DNA of 8,027 bases from Actinomycetota bacterium (GTDB lineage: Bacteria; Actinomycetota; UBA4738), in NCBI GenBank assembly GCA_005888465.1, contig VAYJ01000099.1, positions 1 through 8,027 on the forward strand, written 5' to 3'. A model generated the notes under the pieces. That model had not been told where the DNA came from and made no database searches. It was given only the letters and a program-made list of their open reading frames with translations. The translations under genes and the position numbers were made by a program. Positions 1-5,176 of the stretch are shown piece after piece (position 1 is the first letter of the stretch; every line of letters begins with the position of its first letter).

Positions 1-509
1 CGCCGTGTGAGGGCCTGCTCGCGGGCGCGGTGCTCGGCGTGGCGAAATCGATGGGTCACCCGCTCCCGCTCGTAGGCGATCCGCGCATCGGCCATGAGGG
101 GCGCGAGCGGGGTGAGGGCCTCGGCCAGCGCGGCGCTCTTCATGAGGCCCGGCCGGCCCACCGCGAGGCCCCAGAGATTCGGGATGACGGTCCAATCGTC
201 GGCGCGCTTGGGGCGGATGGCGACCTGGCGGCCGATCACCGCGGCGGCGGCCACGAGGGCGCCGACGGCGACGAAGTCGGGCGGGCACTGGGCCCGCTCG
301 GCGATGTCGGCGACCCACGGGGCCAGCGCGGGTGGCACCAAGCGCCCATCGAACGCGGGCACCGGGGGGAGCCCGCTGGGGATCGGCTGCGGCGCGGGCC
401 ACGGCGCCGTCACGCGGTCCGGGGCGCCCCCGGGGCGCGTGGGGTCCGTGCCCGTGCCTGCGGGCGCCCGCGGCCGGGTTCGTGAGGCGGCCCGGCGCCC
501 GCTCCTCAC
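1..509 (-). CDS. DUF3987 domain protein, N-terminal part (runs off left edge)
   Basis: The reverse-strand frame gives about 169 residues. It opens with a Pro/Arg/Ala-rich segment of roughly 55 residues, followed by a conserved block beginning PAFDGRLVPPALAPWVADIA. Next come ERAQCPPDFVAVGALVAAAA, VIGRQVAIRPKRADDW and NLWGLAVGRPGLMKSAALAE. The GRPGLMKS element is a Walker-A-like loop (GxPGxxKS). This order is typical of DUF3987 (PF13148), a family of predicted P-loop ATPase or primase-associated proteins common in phage, plasmid and integrated-element replication modules; its biochemical role is not settled. The GTG at 509 is the only plausible in-frame start downstream of the ku stop, and the frame is open back to that stop at 657-659. 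The gene lies about 147 bases downstream of ku on the same strand, so it may share its transcript. The C-terminal half is outside the window. The family call is firm; the start is less certain. Confidence 0.8.
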   Translation of the reverse strand, partial: MRSGRRAASRTRPRAPAGTGTDPTRPGGAPDRVTAPWPAPQPIPSGLPPVPAFDGRLVPPALAPWVADIAERAQCPPDFVAVGALVAAAAVIGRQVAIRPKRADDWTVIPNLWGLAVGRPGLMKSAALAEALTPLAPLMADARIAYERERVTHRFRHAEHRAREQALTR

Positions 510-656
510 CGCGCCACCGGGACGAGATGCGGCCGGTCGCGCAGGATCATGGGATCGTCCGTCGCGCCTGAGGAGGGTGAATGCGTACGGGCACGCCCGT
601 AGAGGGAGACCTCCGCTCGACGAGCGTTGCCCACGCGCGAGTGCTGCAGGACGTCG

Positions 657-1559
657 TCATTGCTTGCTGGCGTGAGGCTTCTTTTCCAGCCTCCCTGGGG
701 TGGCAGTGGGGGCGCGCGTGCCCACCTTGCCCGGCGGCTTCTTCGGCATCGGCGCGGGCGGTGCCTCTGGCGTGGCCGCCAGCGCCGCGCGCTGGGCCAG
801 GCTCTGCGTGAGCGCCTCCATCAGATCGATCACCCGGATCTGCGGAACCGTGGGCCCGCCCGCCGGCACCGCCTTACCCTCCCCCTTCAGGGTCACGAGA
901 TCGAGGACCCGCCGCCGGTAGTCATCCCGGTATTGCGCGGGTGTGAACTCCGCGTGGGACAGCTCGTCGATCAGCCGGACCGCCAGCTCGAGCTCGCCCT
1001 CCGTGATCGGGGCGGTCTCGCCCGTGTCGATCTCGCCGACGTCGCGCACCTCGTCGGCGAAGTACATGGTGTGGAGCAGAAGGCCGTGCGGCGCGGGGCG
1101 GATGAGGACCAGGCGCTCCTTGCCGCGAAGCACGAACGTGGCGAGGGCAACGCGGCCCGTCGTGGCCATGGCTTGGGCCAGGAGGCGGTAGGCCTTCGCC
1201 CCGCCCTTATCGGGGCCCAGGTAGTAGGTCCGCTCGAAGTAGATCGGGTCGACCCGGGCCAGCGGCACGAACTCCCTGATGGCGATGACCGTGGACGCCG
1301 CGCCCGCGAGGGCCTGCACCTCCTCCTCGGTCATGGGCACGTAGTGGTCCTTGGCCACCTCGTACCCTTTGACCAGCGCGCCGCGCTCCACCACTACGTG
1401 GTCGACCGGGCAGTAGGTCTGCTGCCGAATCCGGTGGCCGCACGTGGCGTGGAGCAGGTGGAAGGCGACCCCGGCCGAGACGGCCGCCGTGTACAGCTTG
1501 ATCGGGATGGCCACCAGACCGAACGAGATCGTTCCCGGGCCGATCGAATGGGCGGGCAT
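657..1559 (-). CDS. ku: Ku protein, bacterial non-homologous end joining
   Basis: This is a bacterial Ku of 300 residues, a normal family length. Ku homodimers form a ring that threads onto double-strand DNA ends and recruits a ligase, classically LigD. The N-terminus GPGTISFGLVAIPIKLYTA (about residues 7-25) is the family signature. A segment with two cysteines, CGHRIRQQTYC (40-50), follows, and the central barrel includes VDPIYFERTYYLGPDKGG (103-120). The core ends near DLMEALTQSL (245-254). Residues from about 263 form a Pro/Lys/Arg-rich basic tail, as in many Ku proteins, where such tails bind DNA or the ligase. The ATG at 1559 is preceded by GGAGG seven bases upstream. The frame is open to 1625, but those residues lack conservation. 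Two zinc-ribbon-like genes precede it and a DUF3987 gene follows on the same strand. No ligD is visible. Confidence 0.95.
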   Translation of the reverse strand: MPAHSIGPGTISFGLVAIPIKLYTAAVSAGVAFHLLHATCGHRIRQQTYCPVDHVVVERGALVKGYEVAKDHYVPMTEEEVQALAGAASTVIAIREFVPLARVDPIYFERTYYLGPDKGGAKAYRLLAQAMATTGRVALATFVLRGKERLVLIRPAPHGLLLHTMYFADEVRDVGEIDTGETAPITEGELELAVRLIDELSHAEFTPAQYRDDYRRRVLDLVTLKGEGKAVPAGGPTVPQIRVIDLMEALTQSLAQRAALAATPEAPPAPMPKKPPGKVGTRAPTATPGRLEKKPHASKQ

Positions 1560-1650
1560 GACGAATCCTCCGGGATGAGACGTGTATGGCATCCTCCTCG
1601 GGTCCGCCTCGGAAGGGCGCCCCACATCACCCGAGCGCCGCTGCTCGTCG

Positions 1651-1830
1651 TCATGTGGGGTGGCCCGGCTCGATCGCGGCGGGGGCCCTGTCCGGCGGCG
1701 GGCCCGGGCAGGGCGAGCCCAGGTCGTCGAACGTCAGGAGGCGACGGCACCGGAGGCAGGCCGCGGCGTCGGTCGGCAGTCGGAAGGTCAGCTCGTGGTG
1801 CTCGAATCCGGCAACGACCTGGTCGCTCAT
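1651..1830 (-). CDS. Small cysteine-containing protein (possible zinc ribbon) upstream of ku
   Basis: This is a 59-residue protein beginning MSDQVVAGFEHHELTFRLPT. A CLRC pair lies at residues 25-28 and one further cysteine at 41, followed by a Pro-rich tail. The CxxC suggests metal binding, but a full four-ligand zinc ribbon is not present unless the histidines at 11-12 contribute. The ATG at 1830 is supported by an excellent GAGGAGG ribosome binding site ending seven bases upstream. The gene ends 91 bases before the ku start on the same strand. Its ATG overlaps a TGA in another frame (ATGA), which would be the natural end of the preceding zinc-ribbon gene if that gene lost one base. I do not recognise a named family. 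Size, RBS and context make it a likely real gene; function is unknown. Confidence 0.65.
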   Translation of the reverse strand: MSDQVVAGFEHHELTFRLPTDAAACLRCRRLLTFDDLGSPCPGPPPDRAPAAIEPGHPT

Positions 1831-1984
1831 CGCGGGGCCTCCTCGTGGATGTGCCGGTGTCGTTCCACTCAGCGCCACAATTCCTGCAGCGACGCCAGAC
1901 GAGCGCGCCCAACTTGCCCAGCAGGCGGCCCTCGCCGTCGCACTGCGGGCACCGCGTGTCATCAGGGACTTCGATCTCGTCCAC
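1827..1984 (-). CDS. Small zinc-ribbon protein, first gene of the ku cluster, probably frameshifted near its 3' end
   Basis: From a GTG at 1984 the reverse strand encodes DEIEVPDDTRCPQCDGEG, then GRLLGKLGALVWRRCRNCGAEW. This is a clear zinc ribbon with paired knuckles CPQC and CRNC about 19 residues apart. An AGAAGG lies four to five bases before this GTG; upstream GTG (2011) and TTG (2020) codons are alternative starts. The zinc-ribbon frame does not stop after the domain. It runs on through the next gene into ku and ends only at 1394, which is implausible for coding sequence. Restoring one base between roughly 1830 and 1880 would bring it to the TGA at 1827-1829, giving a four-base ATGA overlap with the next gene. 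A one-base loss or a sequencing error is the simplest reading. It may act as a regulator or DNA-binding accessory of the cluster, which is inference only. Confidence 0.55.
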
Positions 1985-1998
1985 AGAACCTTCTTGAG

Positions 1999-2035
1999 TA
2001 GCGGTAGTCACAACTATCAATACTGAATACCGCTA
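1999..2035. repeat. Perfect 8-bp inverted repeat, possible operator before the ku cluster
   Basis: TAGCGGTA at 1999-2006 is mirrored by TACCGCTA at 2028-2035, with 21 bases between. TAGTCA also occurs as a direct repeat just inside or after each arm (2005-2010 and 2034-2039). It overlaps the earliest possible starts of the zinc-ribbon gene and lies in the AT-richer divergent gap between the ku cluster and the small basic protein gene. A regulator binding site is plausible but unproven. Confidence 0.35.
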
Positions 2036-2048
2036 GTCATGGGGTCAA
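2020..2048 (-). promoter_or_regulatory. Weak candidate promoter for the zinc-ribbon/ku cluster
   Basis: On the reverse strand TTGACC (complement of 2043-2048) resembles a -35 box. Seventeen to eighteen bases later come CAGTAT/AGTATT, poor matches to a -10 box. Position in the AT-rich gap before a four-gene reverse-strand series fits, and the inverted repeat at 1999-2035 would overlap it. The -10 match is weak, so this is a suggestion only. Confidence 0.25.
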
Positions 2049-2100
2049 GCTAAAAATAATCTTTGCAGAATCAGCGACTTACGAGGTAAAGAACGGGACC

Positions 2101-2277
2101 ATGGGCAGGCGAAAACCCAAAAATCCGGCGGCGGTGGCTCTAGGTCGGCGGGGCGGTTACGCCGCTGCTGGCAAGGGCGGCCGTACCCGATGGGCCGGGG
2201 TGCCAGCAGCGGAGCGCGCGAGGCTGATGGAGAAGGTCAGGGCGGCGAGGGCGAAGAAGCGGAAGAGGCGGACGTAG
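2101..2277 (+). CDS. Small, very basic protein with AVALGRRGG signature
   Basis: This is a 58-residue ORF starting at ATG 2101 and ending in TAG at 2275-2277. It begins MGRRKPKNPAAVALGRRGGY and continues with GKGGRTRWAGVPAAERARLM. It ends in a dense Lys/Arg helix (RAAR-AKKRKRRT). Short proteins with an AVALGR(K/R)GG segment, a PxxRxxL-like middle and a basic C-terminus recur in environmental bacterial genomes, usually as hypothetical proteins. Composition implies nucleic-acid binding. There are no cysteines, signal peptide or membrane segment. A GAGG lies about 15 bases upstream, a little far for a ribosome binding site. It diverges from the ku cluster and is followed on the same strand by an HU-type gene 133 bases on. 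Coding potential is judged from the coherent family-like sequence. Confidence 0.65.
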   Translation: MGRRKPKNPAAVALGRRGGYAAAGKGGRTRWAGVPAAERARLMEKVRAARAKKRKRRT

Positions 2278-2410
2278 AGCGCCACCACGAACAGCCGACG
2301 CGGAAGGTTTTATCTGCGCGCGCACTCGGCCTTTACGGGCCGTGAGTCCGTGTGCTCGTCACACCTTCTTGCCGAGGGACCCGGCCTCCCGAGCCCGGGG
2401 GATCTGACTG

Positions 2411-2686
2411 ATGAGGAAGCCGGAGTTGATCGATGAGCTGGCGAAAGCCACCGGTCTGACCAAGCAGAAAAGCGCCGGCATCGTCGAGGCGGTCTTTGAG
2501 TGCATCACGGCCGCCTTGGTGAAGGGAAACAAGGTTGAGCTACGAGGGTTCGGAGGCTTCAAGGTGCGTCAGCATCGTTCTCGGACCGGACGGAACCCAA
2601 GGGTCGGGACCGCTGTCTACGTGCCCGCGAAGAAAGTCCCGCGGTTCAAGGCCAGTAAACGCCTCGAGAAGCTCCTGAACGCCTGA
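2411..2686 (+). CDS. HU/IHF-family nucleoid DNA-binding protein
   Basis: This is a 91-residue protein of standard length for the bacterial histone-like family. The N-terminal helices MRKPELIDELAKATGLTKQK lead to VEAVFECITAALVKGNKVEL (25-44) and the GFGGF turn (about 46-50). The DNA-clasping beta arm follows, with TGRNPRVGTAVYVPAKK (about 59-75) and the RNP that carries the DNA-intercalating proline. It ends PRFKASKRLEKLLNA. Family members bend and compact DNA and assist recombination, replication and transcription. A G-run (GGGGGAT) about eight bases upstream of ATG 2411 is a moderate ribosome binding site. The sequence is complete. The TGA at 2684-2686 sits exactly where a truncated ABC substrate-binding gene on the other strand stops resembling its family, so this gene's 3' end appears to mark a recombination junction. 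Confidence 0.95.
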   Translation: MRKPELIDELAKATGLTKQKSAGIVEAVFECITAALVKGNKVELRGFGGFKVRQHRSRTGRNPRVGTAVYVPAKKVPRFKASKRLEKLLNA

Positions 2687-3109
2687 CGAGACCCAGCTCC
2701 ACGGGGAAGCTCACCCCCCAGAACACGATCGGGATGGTCCTTGTCGCCCGGGCTGTTGCCACCGCCGACGGGGGGCCGAGCGCCCAGATCACATCCACGC
2801 GCCGTCGGACGAGCTCTTCGGCGAGCGCCGGCAGGCGATCTTCCCTTCCGTCGCCATACGCGCGCTCGACCTTGAGGTTCTGACCCTCGACCCAACCAAG
2901 CTCTCTGAGTCTGTCCATAAGGGGACCTCGACTACGCTGCTCCGACGACGGCGAAGGGTGAGGACTCAAGATGCCGAGCGTATACACCTTGCACGCCTGT
3001 GCCCCTCGGCGGCGAGCGGTGCCGCGAGGAGGCCACCCGAGGCCAACGCCAGGAACGTGCGGCGCTCCAGCAGGTGCAAAGTGCGGCGAGTGGTCTCGGT
3101 AGACTTCAT
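2685..3109 (-). pseudogene. Truncated, frameshifted ABC transporter substrate-binding protein (TrpX-like)
   Basis: Reading the reverse strand from ATG 3109, the first frame gives a basic start and signal peptide (RRTFLALASGGLLAAPLAAE). That frame then meets a stop. About 3007-3012 the coding signal moves to another frame with KVYTLGILSPHPSPSSEQ, then DRLRELGWVEGQNLKVERAY and VDVIWALGPPSAVATARATR, ending IPIVFWGVSFPVELGLV. This is the N-terminal lobe of the ABC_sub_bind family (PF04392), periplasmic binding proteins of about 320 residues. Similarity ends at 2685, where the HU gene ends; the remaining frame there is only the antisense of HU. So there are two lesions: a one- or two-base frameshift after the signal peptide, and loss of the C-terminal 60% or so. 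No permease or ATPase gene is adjacent. It is not expected to make a functional protein. Confidence 0.8.
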
Positions 3110-3441
3110 GGCCGGAATCCTAGCCCAATCACACAGGTCGGCTAGGAGCCCGCGCTAGCAGTAAGGGCACTAGAGATTTCCCTCAGCGGGCGTCTGCTCT
3201 GTGCCCGAGTTGTTCTTTCCCGGCGTCAGACACGATGCCTTAGGCGCCTCGAATGCCGCGCCGGAACTCAGCGTATTTCGCAGAGTTGCCACGTGGCATT
3301 CGTGATGCTTGGCACTTCGGCCGTAATGGACCGATCCACTCCGAGGACAATCTAGCGAGGCCCGTTCGAGCAGCACTCAGGGCAGTTTTCCCTGGGTACC
3401 CGGGCGCTGGAGACAAAGGCGACCCGGACAGGAGGGCTCCC
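3110..3441. other. Gene-free stretch between the ABC remnant and the cNMP-binding gene
   Basis: No convincing gene is seen on either strand. The stretch contains the long hairpin at 3244-3308 and a small CAGGG...CCCTG hairpin near 3380-3396. A reading frame runs into the cNMP-binding gene from 3253, but it begins within the hairpin and shows no recognisable domain. A proper ribosome binding site and ATG occur only at 3442. I see no clear promoter. Confidence 0.5.
3244..3308. repeat. Long imperfect hairpin in the leader of the cNMP-binding gene
   Basis: The arms 3251-3273 and 3279-3301 pair at 18 of 23 positions, plus one possible G-U pair, around a five-base TATTT loop. Weaker pairing extends out to 3244 and 3308. 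The innermost pairs are AACTC.GCG with CGC.GAGTT and the outermost are GAATGCC with GGCATTC. It resembles a REP-like or structured-RNA element. No T-tract follows, so it is not an obvious intrinsic terminator. Confidence 0.5.
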
Positions 3442-3969
3442 ATGGAACTCGTCAGCCGTATGATGGACGGCTCGCTATCTTATGATCCCAAGAATCGATT
3501 AGAACCCGTCTTGTCCGGATCCGTAGTCCAGCGGTCGGCGAAGATTGAGCTCGGGGAAGTCCCGATGTTCGAGGGGTGTAGCGAGAGGCAACTTCGGAGC
3601 ATTGCCAAGATCGCGCGAGTGGTCGACACCCCGGCCGGCACCGTAATCACCCGTGTTGGCGAGCCTGGAAGTGAGTTCTACCTCATCCTCGATGGAACAC
3701 TCAGCGTCGACTTGTCGGTGGGAAAGCCGGTAGCCCTTCGGCCCGGGGAGTTCTTTGGCGAAATGAGCCTTCTGGACGGAGACCCTCGCTCAGCCACGGT
3801 TGTCTCTGATACACCGGCCCGCCTCCTCGTGATCAAGCGCGAGAACTTCTCGGTCCTCCGCAGGGAAGTCCCCGACTTCACCCAGATCTTGCTGGTCACC
3901 CTCTCGCGGCGTGTGCGGCACGCCGAACAGCGTGCGGATCGAATGGGTGCTGCGTCGGCCACGTTGTGA
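3442..3969 (+). CDS. Single-domain cyclic-nucleotide-binding protein
   Basis: This 175-residue protein consists of about 40 N-terminal residues and one cNMP-binding domain (PF00027). The domain starts VPMFEGCSERQLRSIAKIAR, continues through GTVITRVGEPGSEFYLILDG, and has the phosphate-binding cassette PGEFFGEMSLLDGDPRSAT at 101-119. The FGE motif and R116 are the residues that contact the cyclic phosphate and ribose in this family. A C-terminal helix rich in Arg follows. There is no helix-turn-helix, so it is not a complete CRP/FNR-type transcription factor. Like other stand-alone domains it may sense cAMP or cGMP and act through a partner. The start at ATG 3442 is chosen because AGGAGGG lies about five bases upstream; the open frame back to 3253 has no support. 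A zinc-ribbon adenylate cyclase begins at 7815, a possible source of ligand. Confidence 0.88.
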   Translation: MELVSRMMDGSLSYDPKNRLEPVLSGSVVQRSAKIELGEVPMFEGCSERQLRSIAKIARVVDTPAGTVITRVGEPGSEFYLILDGTLSVDLSVGKPVALRPGEFFGEMSLLDGDPRSATVVSDTPARLLVIKRENFSVLRREVPDFTQILLVTLSRRVRHAEQRADRMGAASATL

Positions 3970-4437
3970 GACGGGGTCCGGCATCTGACGAGCATTGATT
4001 TCTTTCCGGATCTTGCATCGGGACCCAAGACCGCCCTTGAGCAGGCTGCGGCCAGCCAACTCTGGCCAGCAGATTTCGAGGCGGCACATCGCCCCGAGCC
4101 CTGCAGTCCTCCCAATTGATTGGATGCAGCTGAGATCTGAGGGCAAGGAGGCGCACGGGCTTGCGAGGGGCCGCTGCGCGACGAAGGGGAGCGCCACGAC
4201 ACATTCCTTCCTCTCGATCCGCTTCCGGTGTCATCCATCGGGCCACCTATACGTGGGCGTAGATCGCACAACTTGTGCGCCGATCCTTGTGGAACGGACC
4301 ATTGCGAAGTGCCCGGACTCGAGTGACGCTCGGATCGTCGTGGCGAAGGTGTGGGTGCTGGTCTAGCGGAGCCACTGTAAACGTGTCGTCATGGCCAGCC
4401 CTCCCTCTACCCACATGATCTCAAGCCATCGGGTGCG
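3970..4437. other. Gene-free stretch, nothing recognisable except a hairpin repeat copy
   Basis: Open frames of 100-200 codons exist on both strands, but none shows a recognisable domain, sensible composition or a good ribosome binding site. They look like products of high GC. The stretch includes the first copy (4151-4180) of a 30-base repeat whose second copy lies at 4438-4467. No terminator with a T-tract is seen after the cNMP-binding gene. Confidence 0.5.
4151..4180 (+). repeat. 30-bp hairpin repeat, copy 1
   Basis: Matches copy 2 (4438-4467) at 27 of 30 positions, in the same orientation. GCGCACGG at the left pairs with CCGCTGCGC at the right with one bulged C, so each copy can fold into a short hairpin. 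The three differences (GAG here, CCC in copy 2) lie together in the loop, so stem bases are preserved. Confidence 0.55.
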
Positions 4438-4467
4438 GCGCACGGGCTTGCCCCGGGCCGCTGCGCG
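4438..4467 (+). repeat. 30-bp hairpin repeat, copy 2
   Basis: Second copy, 287 bases after the first. GCGCACGGGCTTGC and GGCCGCTGCGCG are identical in both. It ends three bases before the point where the broken gene at 4471 starts to look like coding sequence, so it may mark a deletion or insertion boundary. Confidence 0.55.
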
Positions 4468-4470
4468 GCA

Positions 4471-4596
4471 GGCGTGGCGTCGCTGGCGGAGCTGAAAGAA
4501 GGCGTGATGGTCAAGGTGCGGTATGAAGTAAAAAACAATCAGAACATCGCGACAGCGGTCCAGATCATGGAAGCACCCGGCGGAGGGCGTAAGTAA
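4471..4596 (+). pseudogene. C-terminal remnant of a small periplasmic-type protein
   Basis: The frame reads GVASLAELKEGVMVKVRYEV, then KNNQNIATAVQIMEAPGGGR and a stop at 4594-4596. The pattern 'xxSLAxLKxGxxVKVxYE...NxATxVxI' matches the ends of small exported beta-rich proteins, which normally have an N-terminal signal peptide and an earlier beta domain. That N-terminal part is missing. The frame is open upstream only to 4381, with unrelated sequence and no start with a ribosome binding site. The boundary coincides with hairpin repeat copy 2. Family assignment is tentative, but the fragment looks like genuine former coding sequence. Confidence 0.5.
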
Positions 4597-4737
4597 AGTA
4601 ACCGCGGGCAAGGGTCCAGTCCCAGTCGCCTTGCTCCGCCTGTGAGCGGAACATTTTGACGTGCCGCGGCGCAAGACATGGCCGGCCCGGCTCTCCTGTG
4701 GAAGGCTGAAACTAACGGCAGAGGAGGTGATGATCCC

Positions 4738-5040
4738 ATGATCCGCAAGCTGATCCTGGCGGTTGCTCTGCTGGCGATAGCAGCCGTCCCGATGTCCGTT
4801 CTCGCCCGCGAGGATGACCGGCGGGAGCTCAACGGGGGCCGTGAGCAGTTGGAGCGCCACGAGCTCGAACGTCGGCCCTTCTTCTTCGGAGTCTACCCTG
4901 AGCCGTTCTATGCGGCGCCTCGCTGTTGCTGGGAGTCAGGATGTTGGGTGAATCGGCCGTTCGTGGACGCTAAGGGCGGCTATGCGTACGTGCCGCAGTG
5001 GGTGCCCGCCCAGCGGGTCTGCTATTGGATGCGAAGCTAG
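4738..5040 (+). CDS. Small secreted protein with four cysteines
   Basis: This is a 100-residue protein starting MIRKLILAVALLAIAAVPMS, a classical Sec signal peptide with likely cleavage after the VLA at 21-23. A charged linker rich in Arg/Glu (24-46) follows, then an aromatic and cysteine-bearing region with RCCWESGCW (62-70), GGYAYVPQWVPAQRVCYW (80-97) and the end MRS. Cysteines at 63, 64, 69 and 95 could form two disulfides after export. The YVPQWVPAQ segment resembles short Tyr/Trp-rich motifs in small exported hypothetical proteins of environmental bacteria. The ATG at 4738 follows a near-perfect AGGAGGTGA with a seven-base spacer, which overrides the longer frame starting at 4678. It lies upstream of hsp20 on the same strand with a 136-base gap. 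Function is unknown; an envelope stress or structural role is possible. Confidence 0.8.
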   Translation: MIRKLILAVALLAIAAVPMSVLAREDDRRELNGGREQLERHELERRPFFFGVYPEPFYAAPRCCWESGCWVNRPFVDAKGGYAYVPQWVPAQRVCYWMRS

Positions 5041-5176
5041 GATCCTCTTGGCTCATGGCCTCGCTCGCTCGGCCGTGAGTTGTCGGGAAGGAAGAGAGGG
5101 TCAGAAGATGAGAGGTTAACATATCATCAGCGGCCAGCAGGGGACTGGCTCCGCGAGAGAGAAGGGAGGGACTGCC

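Noticed and set aside
510..656. Short reverse-strand reading frames between ku and DUF3987: ATG overlapping the ku stop (about 36 codons), and a frame ending MILRDRPHLVPVAR
   Set aside because: Overlapping starts and stops (ATGA, GTGA) look tempting, but the frames have no ribosome binding site and no recognisable similarity; the latter frame weakly recalled the end of an integrase but lacks the catalytic residues.
94..675. Long forward-strand frames across 30-675
   Set aside because: They are antisense to the DUF3987 gene; the peptides are Gly/Arg/Ala-rich with no domain, as expected from high GC.
627..1997. 456-codon forward frame over the ku region
   Set aside because: It is antisense to ku and the zinc-ribbon genes, which have clear family signatures and ribosome binding sites on the reverse strand.
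1394..2020. 208-codon reverse frame taken as one zinc-ribbon protein
   Set aside because: Only the first 50 or so residues look like protein; the rest overlaps another gene and ku in the wrong frame.
3253..3441. N-terminal extension of the cNMP-binding protein
   Set aside because: It starts inside a hairpin, lacks domain similarity, and a strong ribosome binding site precedes ATG 3442.
3678..4271. Reverse frames of 116-197 codons over the cNMP gene and its downstream gap
   Set aside because: No domain, atypical Arg/Ser/Pro composition, and largely antisense to a clear gene.
3995..4366. Forward 123-codon frame after the cNMP gene
   Set aside because: No family pattern, no good ribosome binding site, and it spans hairpin repeat copy 1.
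4151..4467. Integron attC interpretation of the paired hairpins
   Set aside because: The arms lack the RYYYAAC/GTRRRY-type core sites and no integrase gene is present.
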